Below are positions 57,062 to 64,000 of a stretch of DNA of 64,000 nt, piece after piece. The DNA is from Pokkaliibacter plantistimulans. Its GTDB lineage: Bacteria; Pseudomonadota; Gammaproteobacteria; Pseudomonadales; Balneatricaceae. The notes below the pieces were generated by a model. The model was not told the origin of the DNA and ran no database searches. It saw only the letters and a program-made list of their open reading frames with translations. Position numbers and translations under genes: made by a program. The first letter of the stretch is position 1. The number at the start of each line of letters is the position of its first letter. The stretch lies in NCBI RefSeq assembly GCF_003194385.1, contig NZ_LAPT01000015.1, positions 1 through 64,000 of the forward strand. Reading direction: 5' to 3'.

Positions 57062-58495
57062 GTGAGTCAAGAAAAAGTGTTCACTGAATGGAAAGAGCGC
57101 GAGTCGATTGCGGAATCGATGATTCCCATGGTTGGCCGCATGTATCGTGAACGTAATGTTGAGATCTCTGTTTACGGACAGGTGATCGTCAACCGCGCAG
57201 TAATCGACATCATCAAGGCGCACCGTTTTGTGCGTCAGATCACTGGCGCCGAACTGTCAGTCGTCAACACCTTCCCTATTCTGCAGCTCGTCGATCAACT
57301 GGGCGTCACCAACAGCCACGTTGACATCGGTAAACTGTTCGAGCTGTTCAATACCAAGTCTCATGGTCTGTCACTGGAAGAATTCGTTGCTGAAGAGCTG
57401 AACGAAGCGCCACGTAACGGCAAGGAAGAGAAAGCCACTGATGTCGTTCTTTACGGCTTTGGTCGTATCGGTCGTCTGCTTGCCCGTCTGCTGATCGAGA
57501 AAACCGGTGGTGGTCAGGCCATGCGTCTGCGTGCCATCGTCGTCCGTAAGGGCAGCAAGGATGATCTGGCCAAGCGTGCCAGCCTGCTGCGCCGCGACTC
57601 TGTACACGGTGCTTTCCGTGGCACTATCACCATCGATGAAGAAGCGAACACCATCACTGCCAATGGCAATGTGATTCAGGTGATCTACGCTGACGCGCCA
57701 GACAATATCGACTATACCGAGTACGGCATCAGCCATGCACTGGTGGTGGATAACACTGGCAAATGGCGTGACGAAGACGGCCTGTCTCTGCACCTGCGCG
57801 CCAATGGTGTGGCTCGTGTTCTGCTGACTGCACCTGGTAAGGGTGACCTGAAGAACATCGTTATGGGCGTCAACCATGGCGATATCGTCGATACTGACAA
57901 GATCCTGTCTGCGGCGTCCTGCACTACCAACGCCATCGTGCCGGTATTGAAAGCGATCAATGATGAGTTCGGCATCGAGTACGGTCACGTAGAAACCGTG
58001 CACTCCTATACCAATGACCAGAACCTGATCGACAACTACCACAAAGCGGACCGTCGCGGTCGTGCTGCTCCGCTGAACATGGTTATCACCGAAACCGGTG
58101 CTGCCAAAGCGGTTTCCAAAGCACTGCCTGAACTGACCGGTAAACTGACCGGTAACGCTATTCGCGTTCCTACACCCAACGTTTCCATGGCCATCCTGAA
58201 TCTGACTCTGGATCAGGAAGTGACCAAGGATGAGCTGAATGATTACCTGAACTGGGTATCGCTGCACTCCAGCATGCAGAAGCAGGTAGGCTATTCCAAT
58301 TCACCTGAGGCGGTTTCTTCTGACTTCACCGGTACCCGTTCTGCCGGTATCGTTGATGGTCTGGCGACCATAGTCAGCGGTAAGCGTTGTGTACTGTACG
58401 TATGGTATGACAACGAGTTTGGCTACAGCTGCCAGGTAGTGCGTATCATGCAGTACCTGACAGGCTCTACGCTGTCAGTATTCCCGGTGGAATAA
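57062..58495 (+). CDS. gap: Glyceraldehyde-3-phosphate dehydrogenase, long N-terminal form
   Basis: This is an NAD(P)-dependent GAPDH of about 477 residues, longer than classical 330-residue enzymes because of a 125-residue helical N-terminal extension. The Rossmann motif GFGRIGRLLARLL begins about residue 135. The catalytic Cys lies in SAASCTTNAIVPVLK and the partner His in HSYTNDQN. The GTG at 57062 has AAAGGA upstream. Long GAPDH genes next to mfd occur in pseudomonads. In that group such enzymes are thought to serve gluconeogenesis; that is an inference here. Confidence 0.93.
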   Translation: MSQEKVFTEWKERESIAESMIPMVGRMYRERNVEISVYGQVIVNRAVIDIIKAHRFVRQITGAELSVVNTFPILQLVDQLGVTNSHVDIGKLFELFNTKSHGLSLEEFVAEELNEAPRNGKEEKATDVVLYGFGRIGRLLARLLIEKTGGGQAMRLRAIVVRKGSKDDLAKRASLLRRDSVHGAFRGTITIDEEANTITANGNVIQVIYADAPDNIDYTEYGISHALVVDNTGKWRDEDGLSLHLRANGVARVLLTAPGKGDLKNIVMGVNHGDIVDTDKILSAASCTTNAIVPVLKAINDEFGIEYGHVETVHSYTNDQNLIDNYHKADRRGRAAPLNMVITETGAAKAVSKALPELTGKLTGNAIRVPTPNVSMAILNLTLDQEVTKDELNDYLNWVSLHSSMQKQVGYSNSPEAVSSDFTGTRSAGIVDGLATIVSGKRCVLYVWYDNEFGYSCQVVRIMQYLTGSTLSVFPVE

Positions 58496-58522
58496 GTCCT
58501 GATAAGACAGTAGTGCACGATC

Positions 58523-58550
58523 AACGGGGAAGCTTCGGCTTCCCCGTTTT
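58523..58550 (+). terminator. Terminator after gap with UUCG loop
   Basis: AACGGGGAAGC and GCTTCCCCGTT form an 11-bp stem closed by a TTCG tetraloop and followed by TTTT. Confidence 0.9.
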
Positions 58551-58627
58551 GCATTCTGGCTGCGGATAATGTTGTCGCTGCTGGTCGTCAGGTGGGAGCG
58601 GCTGCGAAGTGAGCCGGGCTAACGAGG

Positions 58628-59812
58628 CTAACCAAACGTTCTTGTCGTGGGGACTTCATTGCTTGAGCGGATACTGTGGGGTGTTGCCATGACGGCCTGA
58701 TTACGGCCATTGCGCTTGGCCTGATACAGCGCTTCGTCCGCTTCAAGAAACAGGTGGGTAGGCAGGCTGCGAGGCAGAGGGCGTTCGGAGTCCTGAGGTG
58801 TAAATGCTGATACGCCTACCGACAGAGTCAGGCTGAATGACTGGCCCAGAGTATTTTTCATCACGGTTTTGCTGGTCTGGCTGCAGATGCTCTGGGCAAT
58901 CATCAGTGCATGCTCCTTGGGGCAACCTGGCAACAAGATGGCGAACTCTTCACCACCGTAACGGGCAATAACGTCACTTTGCCGCACCTGAGTACGCAGA
59001 ATCCGGGTGATTTCCACCAGCGCTTTGTCTCCCATAGCATGGCCATAGGTGTCATTGATGGTCTTGAAGTGATCCAGATCGATCAGCATGCAGCTGAGCG
59101 GATAGTTAAGCTGGTGGGCACGCTCCAGCTCTTCCCTCAGTGCCTTGTCGAGATAACGGCGATTCCAGGCCTGGGTCAGCGGATCGCGCAGACTGAGCTG
59201 GCGAAGGTTCTCCTGACTGATGTTGTTTTCGATGCAGAGTGCGATGATGGAGGCAAAATGCTCCAGCAGATCCATACCGTAGTCAGGATTGAAGCGTTCC
59301 CCATCCTTGCTGCCTAAGTTCAGCAGGCCAATCAGACTACCATGCCGCCGTAACGGCAACGTTGCATGGGAGCTGATCTCGTCAGGCCAATGTGGCAGTC
59401 CGGCCTCATCGAGCTTGCGTGATTGCAGACAAGGTACGGTGGTCTCCGGGAATAGCTTGGCCAGCTCAGCAAGCGTGCTGAGAATAATCAGCCCGCTGTC
59501 ACACAGCGGTTGCAGTTTGTCTTCCAGAAAGTCACTAAAGCGGTCTTCACTGTCTATCAGGTAGAGATGAATCTTATCAAGGCTGAAGTGGGCGCCGGTT
59601 TCGGATAACAGAATACTGATCAGCTCGGCCAGGGAGTTAGCCTTTAGCAGTTGCAACTCGAGGCTGCGAAATTGCATGAGGGATTGCTGGAAGCGCTCGG
59701 CATCGCCAATCAGTTGCCGATACCTGCTTTCCAGCTCACGGTAGCGCCGCTCCCAGTCAATAACTGCAGGGCGGGAGGTGGGTTCTGCCTGGTACAGCGG
59801 ATCATCAGACAT
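58628..59812 (-). CDS. Diguanylate cyclase with DUF484/GAF-like sensor
   Basis: The 394-residue soluble protein has an N-terminal coiled coil (RYRELESRYRQLIGDAERF). A GAF/DUF484-like domain follows (about 60-205), then a C-terminal GGDEF domain with DPLTQAWNRRYLD, IDLDHFKTINDTYGH and the active site RYGGEEFAILLPG. An RQSD inhibitory site lies five residues before the active motif. It should make cyclic-di-GMP with product feedback. An EAL protein is encoded 5.4 kb away. The ribosome binding site before the ATG is poor. Confidence 0.93.
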   Translation of the reverse strand: MSDDPLYQAEPTSRPAVIDWERRYRELESRYRQLIGDAERFQQSLMQFRSLELQLLKANSLAELISILLSETGAHFSLDKIHLYLIDSEDRFSDFLEDKLQPLCDSGLIILSTLAELAKLFPETTVPCLQSRKLDEAGLPHWPDEISSHATLPLRRHGSLIGLLNLGSKDGERFNPDYGMDLLEHFASIIALCIENNISQENLRQLSLRDPLTQAWNRRYLDKALREELERAHQLNYPLSCMLIDLDHFKTINDTYGHAMGDKALVEITRILRTQVRQSDVIARYGGEEFAILLPGCPKEHALMIAQSICSQTSKTVMKNTLGQSFSLTLSVGVSAFTPQDSERPLPRSLPTHLFLEADEALYQAKRNGRNQAVMATPHSIRSSNEVPTTRTFG

Positions 59813-60008
59813 GAATAAAGTATCTACCTGTTTACAAAATGCCGGCAGCGTCCTGCTGTGCAGGCCATGTTCCAGTCATTAAGCATGACAATAGAACTGG
59901 CGATGCCACGCTTTGCCGACAAAAAAGTAACCGATACGTCGTGCTGTTCCGTGGTGGCTTGAATTGTGAAGGGATTGTAAGCATTCATCAATCTAAATGG
60001 AGGTGCTT

Positions 60009-60245
60009 ATGGATACTTCTAACGACAACTTCTACACCAATATTCAACTGGAGGTACCGGTCGCATTCATCGACCGATGCCGTGAACGCAATGCTGAACC
60101 TGCTCGTGTGCTGGCATCGCTGCTGGAAGAGCTGGTCAACCTCAATCCTCACTTTCATAAAGAAGCACATGCCCTGTTCATGGAAGCGTTCGACGACGCC
60201 AGACAGGAGCACAGCTACCTCGACGACCGCGACTCCTGGAGTTGA
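60009..60245 (+). CDS. Small hypothetical protein, 78 aa
   Basis: I do not recognise this product. The ATG at 60009 has GGAGG five bases upstream; an ATG at 59997 is in frame. The protein is helical and acidic (LASLLEELVNLNPHFHKEAH, MEAFDDARQEHSYLDDRD), with no membrane segment. It might be a small regulatory or adaptor protein, but nothing in the sequence fixes a role. rlmG follows 118 bases later. Confidence 0.65.
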   Translation: MDTSNDNFYTNIQLEVPVAFIDRCRERNAEPARVLASLLEELVNLNPHFHKEAHALFMEAFDDARQEHSYLDDRDSWS

Positions 60246-60320
60246 TGTGGCGAGATGAGTGGCTTCGGCCAGAGGGCAGTTCCCAGCGGGCAGATTTGTT
60301 GCGCGGTTGCTGGAACCTCC

Positions 60321-60329
60321 TGCTAGAAT
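60321..60329 (+). promoter_or_regulatory. Extended -10 promoter for rlmG
   Basis: TGCTAGAAT (60321-60329) fits the extended -10 form 34 bases before the rlmG ATG. A TTGCGC lies 19 bases further upstream, a long spacing for a -35. Confidence 0.4.
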
Positions 60330-60362
60330 GCGCGCTTTGCCAATGACAGTGAGTGCGAGCGC

Positions 60363-61622
60363 ATGACCGCTGGGCTGCAAGCCGATAACACCACCCTGGC
60401 GCAATTAGCGCGCCTGCAGTTGTCACGATTTCCCGAGAATGATGGCAGTGAGTTACTGCCCTACGATGCCGCTGACAGCTATTTACTGGAGCAGTTGCAG
60501 TTGTTGCTGCCTGACTGGCCTCAGCGCCGAATACTGGTGATCAATGACCAGTTTGGTGCCCTGACCTTGAGCCTGGCTGTAGCGCAACCAACGTCGGTTA
60601 CCGATTCCTTTCTGGCCCAGCAGGGCTGTCTGGCCAATGCCAGGATCAACTCCCTTGCGACACCCGCAGTGCAAAGCGTCCTGCAACCGCTGGAAGGGCG
60701 CTACGATGCGGTGTTATGGCGCCTGCCAAAAAGTCTGGCGTATATGCAGGACCAGATCCAACGCCTGATCGCTCCCCACAGTGATGAACAGACCTTGCTG
60801 CTGGCGGGTGGCATGGTGAAGCATTGGGCCAACGGGCATTTCGCCCAGCTGGCTTTGCTAGGTGATGTGCAAAAAGGACTGGCGGTGCGTAAAGCACGGG
60901 TAGTGCAGATTGTGCTGCAGCATGAAAAACTCGCAGCTATCCCTGAGCCAACCCTGCAGGAATATACCGTGGCGGATTATGGCGTATATCTGCGTGAGTA
61001 CGCCAACGTGTTTTCCCAAGGGCATCTGGATATTGGCAGTCGCTTCTTGCTGGAGAATTTGCACCGTCTGACGATCGAGGCGGCACAACCGGTGATCGCT
61101 GATCTTGGCTGCGGCAACGGCATTCTCGGCGTGCTGGCGGGCCGACGTTTTGCAGAGGCTGAGCTGCATTTTTATGACGAGTCCTTCATGGCATTGGCTA
61201 CTGCCGAGCTGAGTGCTGAGGCCAATCTTCCGGGCAGGGAGCGCTATCACTTTCATGCGGGTGATGGTCTGGCTGAGGTGACCCCCGGCAGCGTCGATGT
61301 GGTACTGAATAATCCTCCTTTCCACCAGCAGCAGGTCGTGGGGGATCATATCGCCAGACGTATGTTTACTCAGGCGCACCAGGCGTTGCGTGACCAGGGG
61401 GTACTCTGGGTCGTGGCCAATCGCCACCTCGGCTATCACCAGCGGCTGCAGCAGTTGTTTGGCAACGTGAGGCAGATCGCTGGTAACCCCAAGTTTGTGT
61501 TGCTGGAGGCCGTTAAAGACAACAGTTACGTGCCCTCACGGCGTTTCGTCGAGCACGACAAAGGACACAAAGGTCAGCAGCAGCGAAATCGTCAGCACCG
61601 CAGGCCAGCTGCCAAGCGTTAA
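60363..61622 (+). CDS. rlmG: 23S rRNA (guanine-1835-N2)-methyltransferase RlmG
   Basis: RlmG methylates G1835 of 23S rRNA. The 419-residue protein has two Rossmann halves: an inactive N-terminal one with ILVINDQFGALTLSLA, a hallmark of RlmG rather than RsmC, and an active C-terminal one. The active half carries the SAM site DLGCGNGILGV (about residue 246) and the catalytic motif NNPPFH. E. coli RlmG has 378 residues. The last 30 here (RRFVEHDKGHKGQQQRNRQ and on) form a basic extension whose bases overlap a convergent small gene. Confidence 0.9.
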   Translation: MTAGLQADNTTLAQLARLQLSRFPENDGSELLPYDAADSYLLEQLQLLLPDWPQRRILVINDQFGALTLSLAVAQPTSVTDSFLAQQGCLANARINSLATPAVQSVLQPLEGRYDAVLWRLPKSLAYMQDQIQRLIAPHSDEQTLLLAGGMVKHWANGHFAQLALLGDVQKGLAVRKARVVQIVLQHEKLAAIPEPTLQEYTVADYGVYLREYANVFSQGHLDIGSRFLLENLHRLTIEAAQPVIADLGCGNGILGVLAGRRFAEAELHFYDESFMALATAELSAEANLPGRERYHFHAGDGLAEVTPGSVDVVLNNPPFHQQQVVGDHIARRMFTQAHQALRDQGVLWVVANRHLGYHQRLQQLFGNVRQIAGNPKFVLLEAVKDNSYVPSRRFVEHDKGHKGQQQRNRQHRRPAAKR

Positions 61623-61793
61623 CATCAGAAGACCCCCGCCAATCCAGATATTTTTGACAATGCCTACCTTGCGGGCGTGGCGCCGGGTAAAAACGCGGCC
61701 ATAGAAATGGTGTGGGTCATTGCGGTAAGAAGACATCCAGGGCAGAACAAACCAGTTGCGAACAGTGATGACCAGTTGAAGCAAAGCAGACAT
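61536..61793 (-). CDS. Small membrane protein, 85 aa
   Basis: I do not recognise the family. The ATG at 61793 has GGGAG 7 bases upstream. The product has a basic middle (RNDPHHFYGRVFTRRHARK) and two closely spaced hydrophobic segments (about 50-65 and 66-82) at the C-terminus. An amphipathic start (ALLQLVITVRNWFVLPWM) may associate with the membrane. The composition looks like a real inner-membrane protein. Its last 87 bases overlap the 3' end of rlmG on the other strand. Confidence 0.65.
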   Translation of the reverse strand: MSALLQLVITVRNWFVLPWMSSYRNDPHHFYGRVFTRRHARKVGIVKNIWIGGGLLMLTLGSWPAVLTISLLLTFVSFVVLDETP

Positions 61794-62136
61794 AGGGCGC
61801 TCCCGCTCTGAGATCAAAGCAGTGGTTGCACATTGGTCTTAAACCATGTGAGGTTCGTTGACCTGTATTGGCTGGCAATACAGCAGAGTTAATTATTGTT
61901 GTGGCTCTGTACCGGGCCGACGTCTCCAGAAGGGACATCCTGCCGCAGTTCAGTAAGTGTAGTGCCTATGCAGGCTCACGGCAGGAAATCCAGCGGTGAT
62001 TGACGCAATTCCTTGAATGAGGCGTCAGCGCTGGGCTGTTCTGTGTGAGGGAGTTTGCAGCGGACTGGCCGGGAAGTTTACGATCCACCTGATTGCAGAT
62101 CGTAAACTCTGGCGGAGGGCGGGAAGGTTCTGCGAG
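61794..62136. other. Spacer between the 85-aa gene and the gcvR-like gene
   Basis: No convincing gene in 343 bases. The region holds the promoter of the 85-aa gene and, near its right end, an inverted repeat (62075-62108). Confidence 0.6.
62075..62108. repeat. Inverted repeat, perfect 11-bp arms, 3' of the gcvR-like gene
   Basis: AGTTTACGATC (62075-62085) and GATCGTAAACT (62098-62108) enclose 12 bases. It lies 29 bases beyond the gcvR-like stop. No T-run follows on either strand, so it is either a non-canonical transcript end or a protein site. Confidence 0.5.
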
Positions 62137-62646
62137 TTATGAGAAACTGATATCCACCATCAGATCATTGGCAATGGCTTCCAGTCGTGACTGCAGGACG
62201 TCCAGCTCCAGTTGGCCGGGGAGCGTCAGATGTGCTTCTGCACGGAATAGCGGTTCTGCCGTCATCGAGCTGCTTTCCACACGGGTCGTCAGGGTGTCGA
62301 CGTTAATACCAAGGCTGGCCAGCACAGTGCTGACTTCACTGACGATACCGGGCTTGTCGTGACCTACCAGCTCCAGTTCAACCTGTTTGGGTTCCGCTTC
62401 CTGTTGTGACTGTGTGCCAGAAGCCATGTTCACTGTCAGCCCGTCGACAGCCAGGCCCTCCAGGGCTTTCTTCAGTGCATCTGCTTTGTCATCAGCCAGG
62501 GTGATGCGGATGATGCCAGCGAAGTGACCTGCCAGACGTGACAGGCTGCTTTCTTCCCAGTTGCCTCCATGCTGCTGGACCTGCCTGGCGATACGTTCCA
62601 CCAGACCGGGGCGGTCGGTGGCCATGACGCTGAGAATCCACTCCAT
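62137..62646 (-). CDS. gcvR: GcvR-like protein with two ACT domains
   Basis: GcvR-type proteins sense glycine and restrain the GcvA activator of glycine cleavage. The 169-residue protein has two ACT domains: VMATDRPGLVERIARQV (about residues 7-75) and LVGHDKPGIVSEVSTVL (about 93-165). AAGGAG precedes the ATG. No gcv genes lie nearby. In E. coli gcvR adjoins bcp, but here bcp is 30 kb away. A different ligand is possible, so the symbol is by family resemblance only. Confidence 0.8.
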   Translation of the reverse strand: MEWILSVMATDRPGLVERIARQVQQHGGNWEESSLSRLAGHFAGIIRITLADDKADALKKALEGLAVDGLTVNMASGTQSQQEAEPKQVELELVGHDKPGIVSEVSTVLASLGINVDTLTTRVESSSMTAEPLFRAEAHLTLPGQLELDVLQSRLEAIANDLMVDISFS

Positions 62647-62973
62647 AAACTACTCCTTCACGATCAGGGATGATGGCTGATTGAGCCGATGATGGTTATA
62701 ATGCGCACCTTTTTCTCGCTGCTTTCTCGTACCATTCCTGGAAGCGTTGCACGGGTGAGTTTCAGGAAATCGTTGCGGTCGACTCTTGCCGCTTCTTCCA
62801 CGCTCAGTGCACGCCGGGTCTCGGGGAAAGCGCATGGGAAATACTGTAGCTTTCCCTCTCAGCCTTGTCATGGTCATTGTGGTGAATGATCGGGCTGCAA
62901 GAAGGTCAAAAAATTCATTCAATAACCTTTCCCTGCAGGGTACTCGCCCGGTGGGGAGAGATGAGGTAGCGTC
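62647..62973. other. Divergent spacer between gcvR-like gene and the GTPase
   Basis: These 327 bases contain no frame I trust. On the plus strand TATAAT (62697-62702) is a good -10 for the GTPase gene, although the leader would be about 265 bases and no -35 fits well. An antisense frame across the region looks spurious. Confidence 0.5.
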
Positions 62974-63942
62974 GTGAGTATTCAGTGGTTTCCCGGACAT
63001 ATGCACAAGGCCCGCAAGGATATTGCCAAGGCCATGCCCGATATCGACGTGGTCATTGAAGTCGTCGATGCCCGTATACCTTACTCAAGCTCCAACCCCA
63101 TGGTACGTCGGCTGAGTGAAGGCAAGCCGATGATCAAGCTATTGAATAAAAGTGATCTGGCTGACCCTGACATGACCAGTCAATGGGTCGAGTGGTTCAA
63201 ACAGCAAGATCAGACGCTGGCGATGGCCGTGCGTATGGATCAGCCCAACTCCGTCAAACGTCTGCCTCAGCTTTGTAAGGAGCTGGTACCGGGGCGGGCT
63301 CAGGCGGGGCGCAATGTACGTGCCATGATCATGGGGATTCCCAACGTTGGTAAGTCGACACTGATCAACACCCTGTTCGGGCGTAAGATCGCCAAAGTGG
63401 GTAATGAGCCAGCGGTCACCAAAGCCCAGCAGCGTGTTTTGCTGCAAAACGGCATGGCTTTGCATGACACGCCAGGAATGCTCTGGCCCAAAATTGAGGA
63501 TGTTGACGCCTCATACCGACTGGCAGCCACCGGCGCAGTGCGCGATACTGCCATGCATTATGAAGAAGTCGCTTTGTATACCGCTAAGCTGCTGATGCAG
63601 CGCAGCCCTGATGTACTGCTCAAGCGTTACAAGCTGACCAGCCTGCCTGACAATGAACAGGCGTTGATCGACGTTATCGGTCGCAAGCGCGGTTGTCTGC
63701 GGGCAGGGGGGATCGTCGAGATGCATCAGGCATCGGAGATCCTGATTCAGGAGCTGCGTAACGGCAGTCTGGGGCTGTTTACCCTCGATACGGTAGAAGA
63801 GTGGGAAGCCAAAATTCAAGCCGAGGCGGAAGCGGCAGCCGCTGCCGCCCTGGCAGAAGATCAACAGCAGGGTGATGATCCCCTGCGCGAAAACGCACGT
63901 TCAGCTGACGGTGCGGAAGAACAACAGGAATCACAGGCATGA
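62974..63942 (+). CDS. YlqF/RbgA-family circularly permuted GTPase
   Basis: RbgA-type GTPases help mature the large ribosomal subunit. The 322-residue protein starts SIQWFPGHMHKARKDIAK, the family signature. It has permuted GTPase motifs: G4 (LLNKSDL, about residue 55) before G1 (GIPNVGKSTLINTL, about 118), then G2 Thr (PAVTKAQQ) and G3 (DTPGML). A C-terminal helical domain and an Ala/Glu-rich acidic tail follow. The GTG start has GATGAGG upstream. Its stop overlaps the next start (ATGA), so the two are coupled. Confidence 0.9.
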   Translation: MSIQWFPGHMHKARKDIAKAMPDIDVVIEVVDARIPYSSSNPMVRRLSEGKPMIKLLNKSDLADPDMTSQWVEWFKQQDQTLAMAVRMDQPNSVKRLPQLCKELVPGRAQAGRNVRAMIMGIPNVGKSTLINTLFGRKIAKVGNEPAVTKAQQRVLLQNGMALHDTPGMLWPKIEDVDASYRLAATGAVRDTAMHYEEVALYTAKLLMQRSPDVLLKRYKLTSLPDNEQALIDVIGRKRGCLRAGGIVEMHQASEILIQELRNGSLGLFTLDTVEEWEAKIQAEAEAAAAAALAEDQQQGDDPLRENARSADGAEEQQESQA

Positions 63943-64000
63943 GCCGTAGTAAGAAAAGCCGTGCAACGGCAGTCGAGCGCGAAAAAGAACAGCGCAAGAA
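63939..64000 (+). CDS. Partial gene, Lys/Arg-rich N-terminus, cut by the window edge
   Basis: An ATG at 63939 overlaps the GTPase stop by four bases. It opens MSRSKKSRATAVEREKEQRK and runs off the window. The very basic start resembles YihI-type GTPase-activating proteins or other small ribosome-linked proteins, but 20 residues do not allow a family call. Confidence 0.55.
   Translation, partial: MSRSKKSRATAVEREKEQRK

Noticed and set aside
57371-58267. 298-aa minus-strand frame opposite gap
   Set aside because: It is antisense to the GAPDH catalytic domain with no independent start signals; long antisense frames are common over strongly codon-biased genes.
62650-63006. 118-aa minus-strand frame upstream of the gcvR-like gene
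   Set aside because: It has low-complexity basic composition, overlaps the start of the GTPase gene and lacks a ribosome binding site; the spacer looks regulatory.

Overview
The window reads as an ordinary chromosomal core region of a gammaproteobacterium of the Pseudomonas/Oceanospirillales type. The order nadA - bepA - tusA - perM - bcp - dapA - bamC - purC, the ruvCAB - tolQRAB - pal - cpoB block, mfd beside a long GAPDH, and an mksFEB condensin operon all resemble pseudomonad and marine oceanospirillalean chromosomes. This placement comes from remembered gene order and protein motifs; no database search was possible. I see no rRNA or tRNA genes, CRISPR, prophage or insertion sequence.

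Layout. (a) 1-298: a heavily structured, MITE-like repeat that ends exactly on the ahpF stop codon. (b) 296-3830: peroxide defence (ahpC-ahpF with an internal terminator), an unknown protein and the ribosome hibernation factor. (c) 4200-8720: a small unknown gene, ycaO and topB. (d) 8951-15218: the SMC-like condensin operon mksF-mksE-mksB, facing an unknown convergent gene. (e) 15402-21948: a HIT protein, an FmdB-type zinc ribbon with an apparent frameshift, aspS, yebC, then ruvC - TRIC channel - ruvA - ruvB. (f) 22102-28825: a short DksA-like protein, the complete Tol-Pal system and nadA. (g) 28976-35802: bepA, tusA, perM, bcp, dapA, bamC, purC. (h) 35992-46242: a YcnI-like copper protein, nhaB, nudC, sohB, a 1001-residue hybrid sensor kinase, a monofunctional prephenate dehydratase, a DMT exporter and trmH. 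(i) 46521-50892: an OmpA-like protein, hpt/upp purine and pyrimidine salvage, prpE. (j) 51147-61793: two cyclic-di-GMP proteins (one EAL, one GGDEF), mfd, GAPDH, rlmG and small unknowns. (k) 62137-64000: a GcvR-like ACT protein, a circularly permuted GTPase and the start of another gene.

Themes. Several genes act on DNA topology and repair (topB, mksFEB, ruvCAB, mfd) or on the cell envelope (tol-pal, bamC, bepA, ompA-like, sohB). Convergent genes are packed tightly: terminators lie inside the 3' ends of opposing genes (hpf/2829 gene, mksB/14445 gene), and the mksB/unknown, EAL/mfd and rlmG/85-aa pairs overlap.

I found no strong candidate for a wholly new multi-gene system. The points most worth following up are: the boundary repeat; the A9 frameshift in the FmdB gene; the Mks operon without an mksG/jetD nuclease but beside topB and an unknown gene; the TRIC channel gene translationally coupled inside ruvCAB; the DksA-like gene where ybgC usually sits; and an AspRS with signature residues of the non-discriminating (tRNA-Asn mischarging) type.
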